NCBI RefSeq assembly: GCF_021018895.1
Contig: NC_079387.1
Location: 6,296,083 to 6,360,082, forward strand
Direction of reading: 5' to 3'
Source of the DNA: Seriola aureovittata
Taxonomy: Eukaryota > Chordata > Actinopteri > Carangiformes > Carangidae
Length of the DNA stretch: 64,000 nucleotides
The notes beneath the pieces are model-generated. The model was not told the DNA's origin, did no database searches, and worked only from the letters and a program-made list of their open reading frames with translations. Made by a program: the position numbers and the translations under genes. Every line of letters starts with the position of its first letter. The stretch's first letter is position 1. Below are positions 1 through 24,000 of the stretch, piece after piece.

Positions 1-10780
<10,780 letters not shown>

Positions 10781-11200
10781 TGTTCATTCCAGCCCGACAA
10801 ACATATATGTATCCACTAAAACAACCCCGGAGCGGTCAAAGACACAACTTTGAGTATTTGTTCCTCCAAAAAGCGCATCCTCCCGGTGTCCAAACCCCCC
10901 TTGCAAAAACACACAGTAGTAACCAACAGGCGAGGAAACAAAACCATTGAGGAAAAATGGAAAAGAAAAAAGAGCCGCAGAGAGGAACTGTGTGCAGGCT
11001 GCAGAGCACTGAGCTGAACTTGGAGAACAAAAACACAAAGTTTGCTCTTAATAGGACCCGGAGAGAAAAAGTCCTGCCCCCTTTGCGCTCAATCACCACT
11101 CCTCCACCCCCCTCTTCTCTTTCTCTCTCCCTCTGCCTCTCTTCCTCGAGTGAAGTCAAGTGCTGGAGGAGAGGAGAGAAACCTGAACAATGCTGTCACT
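10781..11200 (-). promoter_or_regulatory. adamts5: Probable 5' UTR and proximal promoter of adamts5
   Basis: Sequence directly upstream of the ATG, with no convincing splice acceptor and therefore likely continuous with exon 1. No clear TATA box is seen at a defensible distance. A TTAAGAG-like stretch and a GGGGGCAGG G-rich box (minus strand, about 11040-11090) are the only motifs visible. The transcription start cannot be fixed. Confidence 0.35.
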
Positions 11201-11546
11201 GGAGTATTTCCCTCTGCCTCAGCAAAGGAAAGAGGAGCCTGTTGTGCTTCGCAAGTCCATCAAAATCCTTCTGAAAAAGACACAAAACAAAAGACCTGCA
11301 AAACTCCCAGGACCAACACCATTTATCTCAAGTCCAAAATGTGTCCATTAAACACCAGGCTGTTATTTTTACACTTTTACCACTTTGACTCCTTTAATAA
11401 TTGAAGGCTAAAAGTCCAACAGGGTTTGACTGGAGAGTTTCAGCAAACTAGAGGGGAATAGATAATTTATGGCCAGTCCCGAATAAGAACTCTGGGAGTT
11501 CACCGTTCCCTGTGTGAGACATTTAATGGTGTGTGTGTATGTGTGT

Positions 11547-11551
<5 letters not shown>

Positions 11552-11584
<33 letters not shown>

Positions 11585-11708
11585 GAGAGCGAGAGAGAGC
11601 AGGAGACTAGGAAATCAGTGAACATGCATACAGTAGGTGCTGTACTGCTGCACTTGGGTATAAGAGAGTAAAGGGGAAAAAGTGTGTGTAAGTGTGTAAG
11701 TTTGTGTA

Positions 11709-11741
<33 letters not shown>

Positions 11742-11920
11742 GAGAGAGAAAGAGAGTCTGCAGGTGTGTGACTGCTTGGAACTGCCCTGGGAGCTGTCTT
11801 GATTATTTATTGTACCTTTAGGGAAGTGTAGTGCCAATGGGATGTCATACTTGGAGGGTGGGTGGGTGGGGGCACGTTGGGGGGTTAGCAATGCATACCT
11901 GACTGGGGCTGAAGTCACTG

Positions 11921-11968
<48 letters not shown>
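11552..11968. repeat. Cluster of GA, GT, CT and CA microsatellites
   Basis: (GA)n 11552-11582, (GT)n 11710-11736, (CT)n 11922-11939 passing into (CA)n 11939-11968, upstream of adamts5. Confidence 0.9.
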
Positions 11969-11971
<3 letters not shown>

Positions 11972-13163
11972 GAGCCAACAAGAGAGTGTGTTTGTAAGAT
12001 GTCTTAAAAGTTCCAAAACACTGCTCATTTGCTGAGTCACCTAACAGCTATTACCTTTGCACACCACAGAGGGGGTTTCAGAGTGTGTGTGTGTGTGTGC
12101 GCACGCAAGAAGGAGGCCTCTCTTTGTGGATACACACCCACACACACACAAGAACCTGAGAACAGATATTACATTTCAACTTTGTTGCGCCCAAACGGTG
12201 AGAGGCTGTGTGTGCTCTCCCAAAGCGGTGCGCTAATCCAAAGCCCCCTTCTACGTGACTGAGCGGTGTGGATAGTGTGGTGCAGGGATGCAGCCAGGGA
12301 GTGAGCGAGAGGGAGCGTGGGTGGACGGTGGAAGCACGGCCAAAAAACGGAACACGGTGTGCTGCCACCGTAAGCCTCGCCCCCCCCTCGTCAAATCCCA
12401 CCGTGGTACGATCCACACTTGAAGCATCCCACACCAAGGATTCGCTGTATTCAAACAAGCCTCCAGAAAAATGTCACTTGACAGTTCCTCAACACAGCTG
12501 AAGTCCCATCCTTAGTATTTTTACATACTTTCTGCTTGGGGTCCTGTCAGTATTTTCCAAGGGGGTGTGGTTGGGTGGGACTTGGGCTCATGACCTCAGG
12601 GTTCATAAAGTCTTTGCTACGGCCATGAAAACACAGCACACACACACCCACAAGCTTCAATACGGTGACCACTGCAGAGTAGATCCAGTATCGAGCTGAG
12701 CCTCATGTCCAAATCACCCAGCTGTTATGCAATGCACCTCACACCCCCACTACTCGTCTCTTTTTGTCCCTGTCCTCAAGTCTTGCCTCCAACCAAACCC
12801 CCCCCCCCGCCACCTAACCACCCCCCTCCTGCTGCCGGCTGCTTCTCCTTCACACCAAACTGTCAAGTGTATTACCTGCAGTAAAAAAGACCATAAAGAC
12901 AGAGCAAACCAGAGCTGTGTGTGAGAGAGGATGTTTGATCAGGACAGTGTGATGTCAAGACGGAGCGTCGGTGCTTGTGTGTCCTGGTACTTTGTCCTTG
13001 AAAGTATTGAGACTAAGAAAATAAGTGTGTTGAGTTTGTGTGTACAAAAAATAGTTAATGCATGTGGTGAAAAGTGCTGCAGCTGCAAACTAGTGGCACT
13101 GAGCCTGAGCGAAAATTAGGCAACTTTCCCCAGCATCTTTCAGTGCCATACACATACAGAAAC

Positions 13164-13175
13164 CACACACACACA

Positions 13176-13252
<77 letters not shown>

Positions 13253-13404
13253 TGGCTCTCATCCCTACAATGTCCTCCTCTCCCTCCCTCTTCCTCTCTC
13301 CTCTTTGAGTCTCACACACTCAGCCCATTGGATCATTTTTAATCCCCATCATCTGAAAGTGAGATGTATGCCAAAGCAACCATATGGACATAAACCGCCC
13401 CCGT

Positions 13405-13464
<60 letters not shown>

Positions 13465-13531
13465 TAGACAGTAACCCGGATCACATGTGCAAAGCAGGCT
13501 GCATACAGTATAGCACGTCACCAAAACAAAT

Positions 13532-13562
<31 letters not shown>

Positions 13563-13763
13563 GTGAGAACCACGCGTGCCAGGCCACGTGTGTGTGGGAC
13601 CAGCCCACTTCCTACGGCGGCTGGGAGGAGGGAATCCAATACAGTTAATTGACAAGCCAAGCCTTTTACATAACCTCCATCTAAGTGGTGGTGTCAGAAT
13701 TCCCCCCAGCGCTGCTCCTCTCCCTCCCTCTTTAGTCTCCATGACTCCCTCTCCTCCTCTGCA

Positions 13764-13813
<50 letters not shown>

Positions 13814-13830
13814 TACACACACATACACAC
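13164..13830. repeat. Cluster of (CA)n and (GT)n microsatellites
   Basis: CA arrays at 13164-13250, 13407-13462 and 13767-13830, with GT at about 13531-13562. Arrays on both strands could pair with each other. Confidence 0.9.
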
Positions 13831-14341
13831 TCATACTCCGCCCTCTCTTGCTCTATCTCCATCCTTTCCTTCTCTCCCTTCATGGATGTTAAACCAGTAA
13901 TTCCCATCACGCTGAAAATGCCTCAGATGAAGGAAACAGCCACCACAATGTTTGTTCTTGTGACGGCTGATGGAGTGTGTGTGTGCGCATCTTTCCTGCA
14001 TCTCTCTTTTCTCTCCTTCTTTTCCTCTCTTCCTCCCTGCGTAGAAACCAGGTGTGTTCTTAGCATCTGTTACCATGGCGCAGAGGGAGAGAGCATCGTC
14101 TCCCGAGTGACAGCTAGCCTCGACCACAGGTGTGCTGTAGCAAACACAAACACACACCTGCACACACACATTCAACGAAATGAACACAGTCAACACACAT
14201 ATGTTCATTTAGAAAAGAAAATAATGATACACATACAAAAGTAGCCAGTTTTAAAACAAAGAGGCACAAGTATACACCTGTAAACAGAGATGATAACACA
14301 GTAAATCCTCTCAAAAGACACCAGATGGATATAACACTTTG

Positions 14342-14380
14342 TTTTTTTTTTTGTCATTTGAAAAAAAAAAAAAAAAAAAA
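14342..14380. repeat. T11 and A20 runs
   Basis: A T run and an A run face each other eight bases apart and could form a foldback. Confidence 0.85.
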
Positions 14381-16105
14381 TCAAAAACTCTGATCTAGGT
14401 CTGAAAAAACTGCAGATTCAAGTTTGCATAAGGAACTTTAACTTGTTTATCTTCAAACATATTCAACACAACACACTTGCTCAAGAAATGTTCCTCAGCC
14501 TTAAGTTTTCCCAGTGAAGAGTACATTCTGTCCTCGGCTTGCAAGTACAGTGAGCTAATGGTGATTTTCCCACTGAGACACCGAAGACACCACAGTGATA
14601 AAAAAAAAGAAAGTAAATTAAATTATTCAAAATGTCTTCCTTCTCTGACATTGTAAAAGTCTGTAGTGACTGTACTGAAAGTGATGCATATGAGAAACAT
14701 AATGAATTTAACGCATTTTTATGAACATTCACATACTGTATCTTCTTTTGAAAAATATAAACATCTTTACACTGCATAGGTGTAATTTATTAATGTCTAC
14801 TTCTCCTGCATGTTACAGTAAATGACACTGTAAAGTCACCTCCAAAGACAATCATACTGGAGTGGCATGAGTTATTTTGCAGTTTAAATATAAAGTTAGT
14901 TTCTTAATAAAATGTACTTTTAGGATAAACATTTGGTGCACAGAATAAAAAAATCATTCATTGTTTGTCTATACAGCAGCAGTATCAACAGCAGTTTTGT
15001 AATATTGTATTAATATATGTTGATTCAGATACGTTGATTGCATGTTTCTCAGCTTGATGAGTGCTATATTTGTTATAGTTCAAAGATATAATGTCTTTTA
15101 TTTTTGCAGAAACTGCATGTGAAACCTTTGAGACAATTATCATAAGTATAAACAACTTTCCTGCCCTTTTTTTCAGAGACAGATACAGTATGTCTAATGG
15201 ATGAAAACAGTTACTGCCTCTCAGTGATAAAGAGTTAACCATGACATCAAGTTGAGCACTTGATATATTGGCAGTAAAAAGTGGCATTTGAATAATGCAA
15301 CTTGGATTAACACAGTTCTGAGTGTAAGGCGTTGTATGAACTATTCAAACTCCATGACACAGCGATCACAGAGGGCAAAGACAAATCACTGAATAAAACA
15401 AGTCTGACTCATAGAGTCATTGCAGATGATACCTGCACCTAAACACAACAAGAAAGACATTTTAAATAGAGAATCAAAGCTAAGCACACATGCTAATACA
15501 AGCAGCGATCTCTCATAGAGAGTAGATTTATGGGCTATATAATGACAACTGATGCTGCCTTGGATGGCTAAAGGGGCTGTGATCACATGGTCCACAAACA
15601 AATGAATAAAACAGATGCAGCAGATAAAATTCTTGAGTTGAAGGAGTGTGTGCTGTTTTACAATAACCAACTCTGGTAGCCAGTAACAGTTGTGTGCAAA
15701 CGTTGTGTAGTAACAGGGTGGGGAAGGTCTTAAAGGTAAAGCAAGCTGTGTCCCAATCCAGGACTGGACCCTCTGAAGGAGACTGAGCCTACACCTCCTT
15801 CCCAAGTGGGACGTTCCAACTCCACAGAGAGCGAAAATAACTAGCGTTCAGGCGGCCCTCGTAAAATTTACCAGCAGGCAGACGCAGCATTTTAATCATA
15901 GGCAGTGTTTTACTGATAAATATACACATTTAACTTTAACATTTTTAGTGATTAACATATTCATGCCTAAAACAATCTCCACTCAAGGTCCACTTATGCG
16001 CTTGTTCTGGAGCTTTCAAATATTTTTAAGCCTACATGTAAAAGACGTCCTTGAAGTACTCAGATTAATGGAAAATAAGTGAATAAGTGGCCCTTGGGAG
16101 TGGAG

Positions 16106-16111
16106 TTTATT
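16106..16111 (-). terminator. Candidate poly(A) signal of the SLC6 gene
   Basis: AATAAA on the minus strand, about 315 nt past the stop codon. It is the first canonical hexamer I see downstream. Use is not shown; later signals are possible. Confidence 0.4.
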
Positions 16112-16424
16112 ACTCTTTTCTTTTTCATTAGTCATTAATTCAAGATAATGTGGATGTAAATATGACATGATCACCTGATATGAATTGACGGTAATGGCCT
16201 GATGTAAATGAAATAACGAAGTGTGGGATAGCGCTGCTGCTGAGGTTACATCTCCACATTCAGGTAAAAAAGGCCACAAGTGAAGGATCTTTTTAGTCTA
16301 TAATTAAAAATGAATTCCAGGCCCTCATTTGGGACTCTGCAGCATTACCTCCAACCTCGACCCTCCCCTTTGCCACATCTGATTGGCTGAGCAGCATTAA
16401 ATGTTACATCATCGTAGACTATCA

Positions 16425-16580
16425 TCAGGTCATGTGATCCTGGATGATGTCAGTGATCGGCTCCTTTGGCTTCTCGGTGAGAGGCAGGGTGGGGCTGTAG
16501 GGCAGCGCTGCGTTGTTGGTGGTGATGTGGTTGAGGGCTGTTGAACAGTTTTTGGCAGGGCTGCACAGACGCTGGAAACG
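16425..16580 (-). CDS. SLC6 gene coding exon 14: cytoplasmic C-terminus and stop
   Basis: 156 bp including tga, residues 569-619. It opens [10 protein letters not shown], is rich in Pro, Thr and Asn, and ends [10 protein letters not shown]. The tail does not resemble the ends of GAT1, GAT2 or BGT1, which is normal for this fast-changing region. Confidence 0.93.
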   Translation of the reverse strand, partial: RFQRLCSPAKNCSTALNHITTNNAALPYSPTLPLTEKPKEPITDIIQDHMT

Positions 16581-19500
16581 CTGCAGGGTCAAAAAGGTCA
16601 CACTTAAGTATTTTATCATCTTCACATCCTTATCACTCTGAACAACTCTTTCTTTCTGTGTCTGGTTTTTAAGTTTTTTTCTGTTTCATTATCTGAGAGA
16701 ACTTTTTTAAACGTCTCTAGGTTAATAACACACTATCAGCAGCACATGATACTAAACAGACTGAAGAGAGTGCTGGTGTAACCTGCGGCAGGGTTCCCGG
16801 GGTGGTGACCAGGGCGTAAATGGCCCAGATGGGAAGCAGGGAGACGGACGATAAGGTAAGGAGCCAGCCCAGCGTGGTGGCCCAGACAGGAGCGACCAGG
16901 CCATTCCCCAGGCTCAACGGAGACCAACAAACCAGGGAGAATACAAAGGTGGCCTGAAGGGGACAGACGGAAAGAGGACTGTGTCAGTAAACAGGACATT
17001 ACATATTTAATGCATTACATGACATACATACATATATTTTGCCTCCTGTTCACCTCCACAGCTAAAATATGAAAGATGTCTGTGTGTTCAATGTGTTCAG
17101 AGAAGTTCGCTGGTTTCAGGACACACACATGGTACAACATACAAATTTAGACACATTGATGGACACGTGATGAACACGGAGGTTGACTGATTGACAGAGA
17201 GGAGGAGGAATTTGTACCAAATCCCAAACATGCGTTTATGCATGTACTATTTCACAGCAAGAGGACACTAAACAGTGTGAAAGCCGGTCAGCGGGGAGGG
17301 GTCACTCACAGTGCACACAGCTGGGGTCAAGTATTTCCAGCACAGCTTGAAGACAGGCAGGGGACTGTAGCCCGTCATATCCCTGATGTTGGCACTGAAG
17401 CGCTCGGCTCCTGTGGCCAAAACAAGAGCAGCATGAGTGGTTGAGGTCTGGTTTGACATCACAGTTGGGTTTATGACTGGCTTGTTGTTTTTGGTGGCGA
17501 TGGCCATCTTAGGTGAGAATTTCATTTTGTTTTTTTTTGCCTTTGAATTCACCACTACAGAGGAAAATACTACAAAAATGTCCTGAATAAGAAAACATTG
17601 TTTTAATGTTTATATTATGTAGCAGCAGGACCAGGATGAGCAACAACAGTGACAGTGGGACAACTGGTAATAAGATTTAATTATAAAGTGGTAACAGTAC
17701 AAGTAAGTAGTGACAATGGTAGTAACATTAGATGTAAGCAGAGTAGTAGTAGTGGTAGAAGTCATAGGCAGATTGGAAGTGAAAGCACAAATTCCTTTTG
17801 TAAATATCAAATAAACATCTACTTTACATCTATTAAACAGTTTTTGGAATAATAATAACATCAACATTTGCTTTCACTTCCCAGGGAGTAGTTATGATAA
17901 GACGGTAGAACATATTAGTTATTTATGGCCTGACTGTCTGACTGCTTAACCTACTGGAATCCATATTAGTGATGTTTCCATGTCACCAGATCTAATACTT
18001 GAAATGCCATGCCATCGCTGCCATGGGTAGTAGAGCTGCTACTGCTGCTAGAAACAGCAGCAGTTGTGGTAACAGACCATAGGAAAAGATGTAGTTCAAC
18101 TCCCGAATGTCAAAGGGAAAATTAACTATAAAATAATCTGTGGCATTCTACTTTTATCATTATACAGTATATACATAAAAATATCGTCTGTCAGTATTTA
18201 AAACGACAAGTTATCGTGTATTTTCTATGATTTCTATGTATTTTCTAACTCCTTCAGGACCGCGTAACCATGGAGAGAAGAGTGTTAGTGTTTGTTAGAG
18301 TCCTTAAAAAAACTGTGAAATCCCACAGTTACAAAAAAAAGGGGAGAAAGGTGGAGTGGAGTCCTGACCCCTGTGTTACCCAGTCCACTTAAAACCCCTC
18401 TCCTCAACTCTGCCGCTGCACTCACCTACTGCTGGGAGAGCTGTAAAAACAGGCTTCCTCGGTATTCATATGCACACATACACACTAACACACACTCTCT
18501 GTTAACCTACTCTGACAGTTGTTATCACCTACAATGGTGCTACTCACAGCTTTTATGACTCTTAATTCTTTGCCATATACAAAGTTGATAGTCTAAACGC
18601 AGTTGCATTCATATGTGTTGTCCTGATGTACGTACACGTTACATTCCACCCATCTCACACTTAAACAGACAATCTTTTTGTAAATGCTTTAGAGCCTCAG
18701 GTCTGGCTGGGATAGGGGCTTCCTGGGGGCCGCCAGACTGAGACTGAGAGGCGACGGGGCCCAGGGGCTGATTTAGGGCCCGGAGGAGACAGACAGGGGC
18801 CTGGCTAGGAGCCAGTCTCCTTACAACAGTGGGTAGCTGCAGCCATGTTAATATACTGTCTACTGACTCCACGTGGAATGCAGGAGGAGGGGAGGAAGTG
18901 GACTGGATGACTCTGAGTGTGTTTATCAGATTTTTCTTTCATTAGTGATAAAAAAAAAAAGTGCTGGCGCTCTTCTTTTTTATATTTTCTATATAGATTG
19001 ACAACATTCAGATTTATTTAGGTGTTTTCTAATTTGGCAGATTGTGGAGTCCTAATGTCTGACTAATGAGTTCCAAAGGAATGTAATTAAAGTCAGACAC
19101 GTAGTGGATTGGGTTGGTTGGATATTTTCTCCTTGCAAAATTGGTCTTAGATTAAAGGAGAGGAGAGGAGAGAAATAAGGTGGAGGAAATAAGTAAAAGA
19201 AAGACAAAAAAGGAAAGATAAGTAGAGGAGAGGAGCTGGGATTCGTACCGTAGACCCAGCCGATGGCCAGAGACTGGAATATGGAGAGGAGCAGCAGGCT
19301 GGCTCCGCTGCAGGAGAAGTGATCATAGATCTGGAACACATACAGACCTCCCTGCATCGCCGTGGAGACAAACATGCACACAAAACAGAGAAAACTCCAT
19401 TATTAAAACCAAACAGGCTGGAAGATCATGTCCACCTACACACACATCCGTCCGTCCTGAGCGTGACCTACCGGCGTGACCATGACCAGTCCCATCAGGA

Positions 19501-19993
19501 AGCAGACGACGCAGACAAACAGCAGCAGCAGCTCTCGTCTGTGACCTCGTCTGATCAGGTGAGGGTAGAGGTCAGTCACCGACGTCATCAGGGCCTCCAG
19601 ACTCACAAACTGAGTGACAGAGGGGAGACAGGGTCAGTGTGTGTGCTGTCAGTTTCATATCATAGTACACATAAAACATCAATTCCATCAAAAGTAATTC
19701 ATCAAAGTCAGTCGGTGTGCGTCTACCTGTGTGTCCAGCCCCAGCATGATGATCATGAGGAAGAAGCAGACAGCCCAGAGCTGGGGTATGGGCATCATGG
19801 CTACAGCTCTTGGGTAGGCGATGAAGGCAAGGCCAGGCCCTGAGAGGACATACCATCACATGAAGAACAATTCAAACATAAACAGCTGGGCACTGGATTA
19901 ATTTTATGGATTCTGATTCTGCTTATCCAGTCAAATCCTATTTCTAATTCTTATCATATTATATAAGAATAAAAAACATAACAAAGTATAACA

Positions 19994-20030
<37 letters not shown>

Positions 20031-21031
20031 AAAACATAGATTTTCAGCTCAAGTAGGTCATAATTGTGGTGTTTTGTCATTTTATTTAAAATCAGTTATT
20101 TTAAAGGTTGAGACCAAAACCACAGATGCCTTTGTCTGTCTCTTAAGACTTTCCAACTTCCCTCCCCTGTCTGTGGGTGCCCATTCATTCCTATGTGAAC
20201 ACAAGTTCACATAGGAATGAATGGGTGACACATATTTAATTATATGTGATATCTCTATTTAAAAAGGCTGGGTAATTTCCTATAACAGCCGGGCACTGTA
20301 GTTTTTAGCAAACGTTACTCAAACAGGAGTAAATTGTGCATTCGTTCGGGACTATTTTCAGAAGCGGATTAATACAGATTAGTAGTTTTTGGACAATAAT
20401 GGGGCTCTGTGGCACAGGAGCATAGGCTATTGCAGGAGCTGACTACACAGACTTTTCAGTAAAAATCAATTCACTCTCTTGGTTTTGGTCTGTTCATGGG
20501 ATTAGATCACAAAAACACAAATATAGAACATCACGATGCACAGTGAAATTCATTTGCCTGTCCCCTCAAACGAAGCGGTGCTAAGCTTGGGGGATGTGGA
20601 CACTGTTGGTTGTGTCTTGTTCGTTTGTAGCAGTGTTTAGGGAGGAAAGCTCTATTGGCGCTGCTAAAAGATTTTCACCAAACATCTCCTCACTTCCATC
20701 TCAAAACCCTGTTTCACCTGACTGGGCCACAGTGGATATGTCCACGCCCTGCTCCTCAGCCATGAAGCCCAGCACCGAGAAGATGGCAAAACCAGCCAGG
20801 AAACTGGTGGTGCTGTTCAGGAGGCAGAGCAGGAAAGAGTCCCTGGAAGGACACACAGACACATATGGCAGACTTTGACTTTATGGCAGGACAGAACTTG
20901 AACTTGAGAAATGAACTAAAACAGAACACAAAGCAGGACACACAGTGAGGTCTTGATCCTTGGTCTCTGGCCTTGTGTTGTGGAGCTGTGGCTTGTTACT
21001 GTAAATACAAGCCAAGAGTGAAGTGCTTGGC

Positions 21032-21083
<52 letters not shown>

Positions 21084-24000
21084 AGAGTCCTAGACTGTGG
21101 GAAACATGGTAACGAGGGCTTTTCTTTAAGGTGTGGCTGTATCAGTGTGTTTTCTCTGTCCATTCCAGCCATTCCTTCTGGAAGCCATCTGACCAGCGGG
21201 AACTCACATCTTACATTTCAAGTGAACACGGTTTGTCTGAAGTGGAGCCTCAGGAGTTTGCTGTGGTTGTGTGGTGTGTGCTGTAGTTGTGCGTTAGTGT
21301 AGGTAGGGGTCTCACTTATAGCAATCGTTGTTGTATTTGTTGTAACTGCCCAGAGCTGTCAGACTTCCCAAACAGATTCCATAAGAGAAAAATATCTGGG
21401 TACCTGCATCCATCCATACCTTCACACAGAGAGAGAGAGAGAGAGAGAGGGAGGGAAGGAGGAGAAAATGAAAGGAGAGATGAGAGGCAGCATTTCAGTG
21501 AATGTGTTTTCAAGATCCAAAAAGTGGCTTTTCTGTAAAGGAACAACGTGTTTGGTGATAACATGTAAACTTATGGACAAATCTTTAAAAATAATGTGCA
21601 CTAAAGTTTTGTAAAAGCCAGAATATATAAATCAACCCTCCAACATCCCAGCAGGCTGTATAGTGACAGCGGTGGTTAGACTCAGTATCTAAGAGTTTAA
21701 CAACTGTCCATTTATATTTACACAATTTGAAAAAGACATGCGCACAAGGCAACGACACTGATGTTACATATTATCTACAATGAAAGGACAATGTGTGTCT
21801 AATAAAATCCAGTCAGTTAATACTGACCTTTTGACTACTGGCCTAGTTTATTGCTCCTAATAAAACTGTTTTCTTCTTGTGCTAAATAGTTGTTGAGAAC
21901 AACCACCTCCAGTTCTGTATCACTTTTCGGAGCTGCTATATCGCCTTAAAGAATGACTGCATAGTCATCTGAAGTGTGAGTGTGTGTGTTTGTACCTGTG
22001 GGTCTGCCAGGCGAGTGTGGTTGGGTTTGAGGTAGTAGATGATTCCCTGGGTCGCTCCAGGCAGGGTGGCACCGCGCACCAGCAGCACAAACAGCATGAC
22101 ATATGGGAAGGTGGCTGTCAGGTACACCACCTAGAATGTACACACAGCATGCTGGGATGTGGTGAGGACGGAACAGAGACAGAGAAAACAGGAAGGACAT
22201 GTCTGTGATGTCCTCAAACAGGGATTAAATAGTAAAAGAGGGAACCCTGGAAAGTTGGAGTCTTAAACCTGTTGACAGACAGTGGTGGTGACACAACAAA
22301 ATTAATCCAGTGCCCAGCCCCTTATTTCATTTGCTGGCCATATGAAAGAAGAAGATTTATGTTCTGTCTCTAGCCCTGCCATCCCTCAGGATTTTGTTGT
22401 TTCAAAAAAACACAAGATCGACCTAAGTCACTTCACCAGGATATGGCCTGGCTTATTTTAAATGAAAGGACCTTAGGGTAAACATTTTGTCAAGCTATTC
22501 AGCTATTAGCAGTTGCTGTTTGTAATGTACCCATAGATGTACAGATGCACATCACTGAATTACTTTGATACTAAAGGAAACTTAAAAACATCAAGATTCT
22601 CAGGCAAGTTCTGGAGTTATAAGGAGGGTCTTTTGCTCCGAAGGCTGGAAAGGATTCATTTGTTTCGGGAAGGGGAGGTCAGTGAAGGCATCATGCTGCG
22701 TGATGCTTGCATGATGTTTTTCTGCTCACCTTTCCGGTGGACTTGACTCCCTTCCAGACACAGAAGTAGCAAACGAGCCAGACGATGGCCAGACACAGAG
22801 CCAGCTTCCAGTTGATTGGGCCCAGCTCGTCCAAATTGTTGGAGAGGCGGAGCACCTCTCGTCTACAAGACACACACACATACGCACACACGCACTGCTG
22901 TTAATGCCTTACATCAGGTGGTATTCTGAACTGCATGATAAATATCCTGAAAAATGACCAATGAGAAACCAAGGCACTCACTCCCAAAACTCCATGACGG
23001 AGGAAGATGCGTTCCCCGGCAGGCTGCTCATATTAGCTGTCTGGTTGTGGTGGTCAAATAATACACATGCCTCTGCAGACACACACAATAGATCCGAGTT
23101 AACCCTTAAAAGTTTTACACAGCAGGCCAAAATTGCATCGACAGACACGACTAATTTCCTGTCTTTACTGACCTGTGTTCCACGTGTTGTTACAGTGCGA
23201 CCAGGGCAGCTCTGCCTGGAAGCTGTAGGAGAGGTAGAAGAGAGCCCAGGCCAGGATGACGATGTAGTACACGCAGCCATGCAGGATCATCACCTGGCTG
23301 GCATAACCAAGCCCTGCAGAAACGTGAGAGGACAGGCAGAGACTGGGTGTCAGGCTTTAAACAAGCAGCTCTTATTGTTATGTTAAATCTTCAAAGCATT
23401 CATGCACAAATATCCATCGTCTGTTCCAAGTCTCTCGAGTTGCATATGAAAGCATCCATTTACTGAGACACTCAACTTGCAGCCCACATCCAGTACATCT
23501 TCATCAGGAATGAATGATGGTCTTATGAGGCCTTGAGTGGGTTAGAGAGTGTAGGCTGTTTGCGTAGACAAATAGCTGTTTGTAGCATCTTCTAATGAAA
23601 TTCAGGCCTTTATCTGATGATAGATCATCAAATACACAGACCAGTGAGGAATTCCCACAGAAGCATTTCATTGTCTGAGTATCTGACATGGTCGACTTCA
23701 TACTAGAAGCATGTGTTCATAGAAGGTCGCTGGTCACACTGCAGGGTGGGTGAAGTAAATGAAACTTCAACACTCCACCCTGCTGAAGTGTCCTTGAGCA
23801 AACACTGAAACTATTCTGCAGCCTAGGCTGCCAGACAAAGCACTGCCCCGAAGCCCCAACAATCTTCACCACAAGGTCCATTTTGCAGCAGTTCACACAT
23901 GATCTTTGTAAGTACGTAGATTTTGCTGTGTCATAGATCATGTGATATGAAGGAAAACTCCTTTTTCAATTTTGTGCTTGTAAGTTGCATATGTGTAAGT

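Larger units (their letters stand above)
10781..16105. other. Intergenic region between adamts5 and the SLC6 gene
   Basis: About 5.3 kb between the adamts5 start and the candidate poly(A) signal of the transporter gene. Contents: GA, CT, GT and at least four CA microsatellites (11.5-13.9 kb) and an A20 run near 14370. The stretch 14.8-16.1 kb is AT-rich and otherwise featureless. The short ORFs here are repeat-derived or shadows. Confidence 0.7.

Noticed and set aside
10784..11038. 84-codon ORF ending just before the adamts5 start
   Set aside because: It begins with TTG, not ATG, so it is not a credible uORF.
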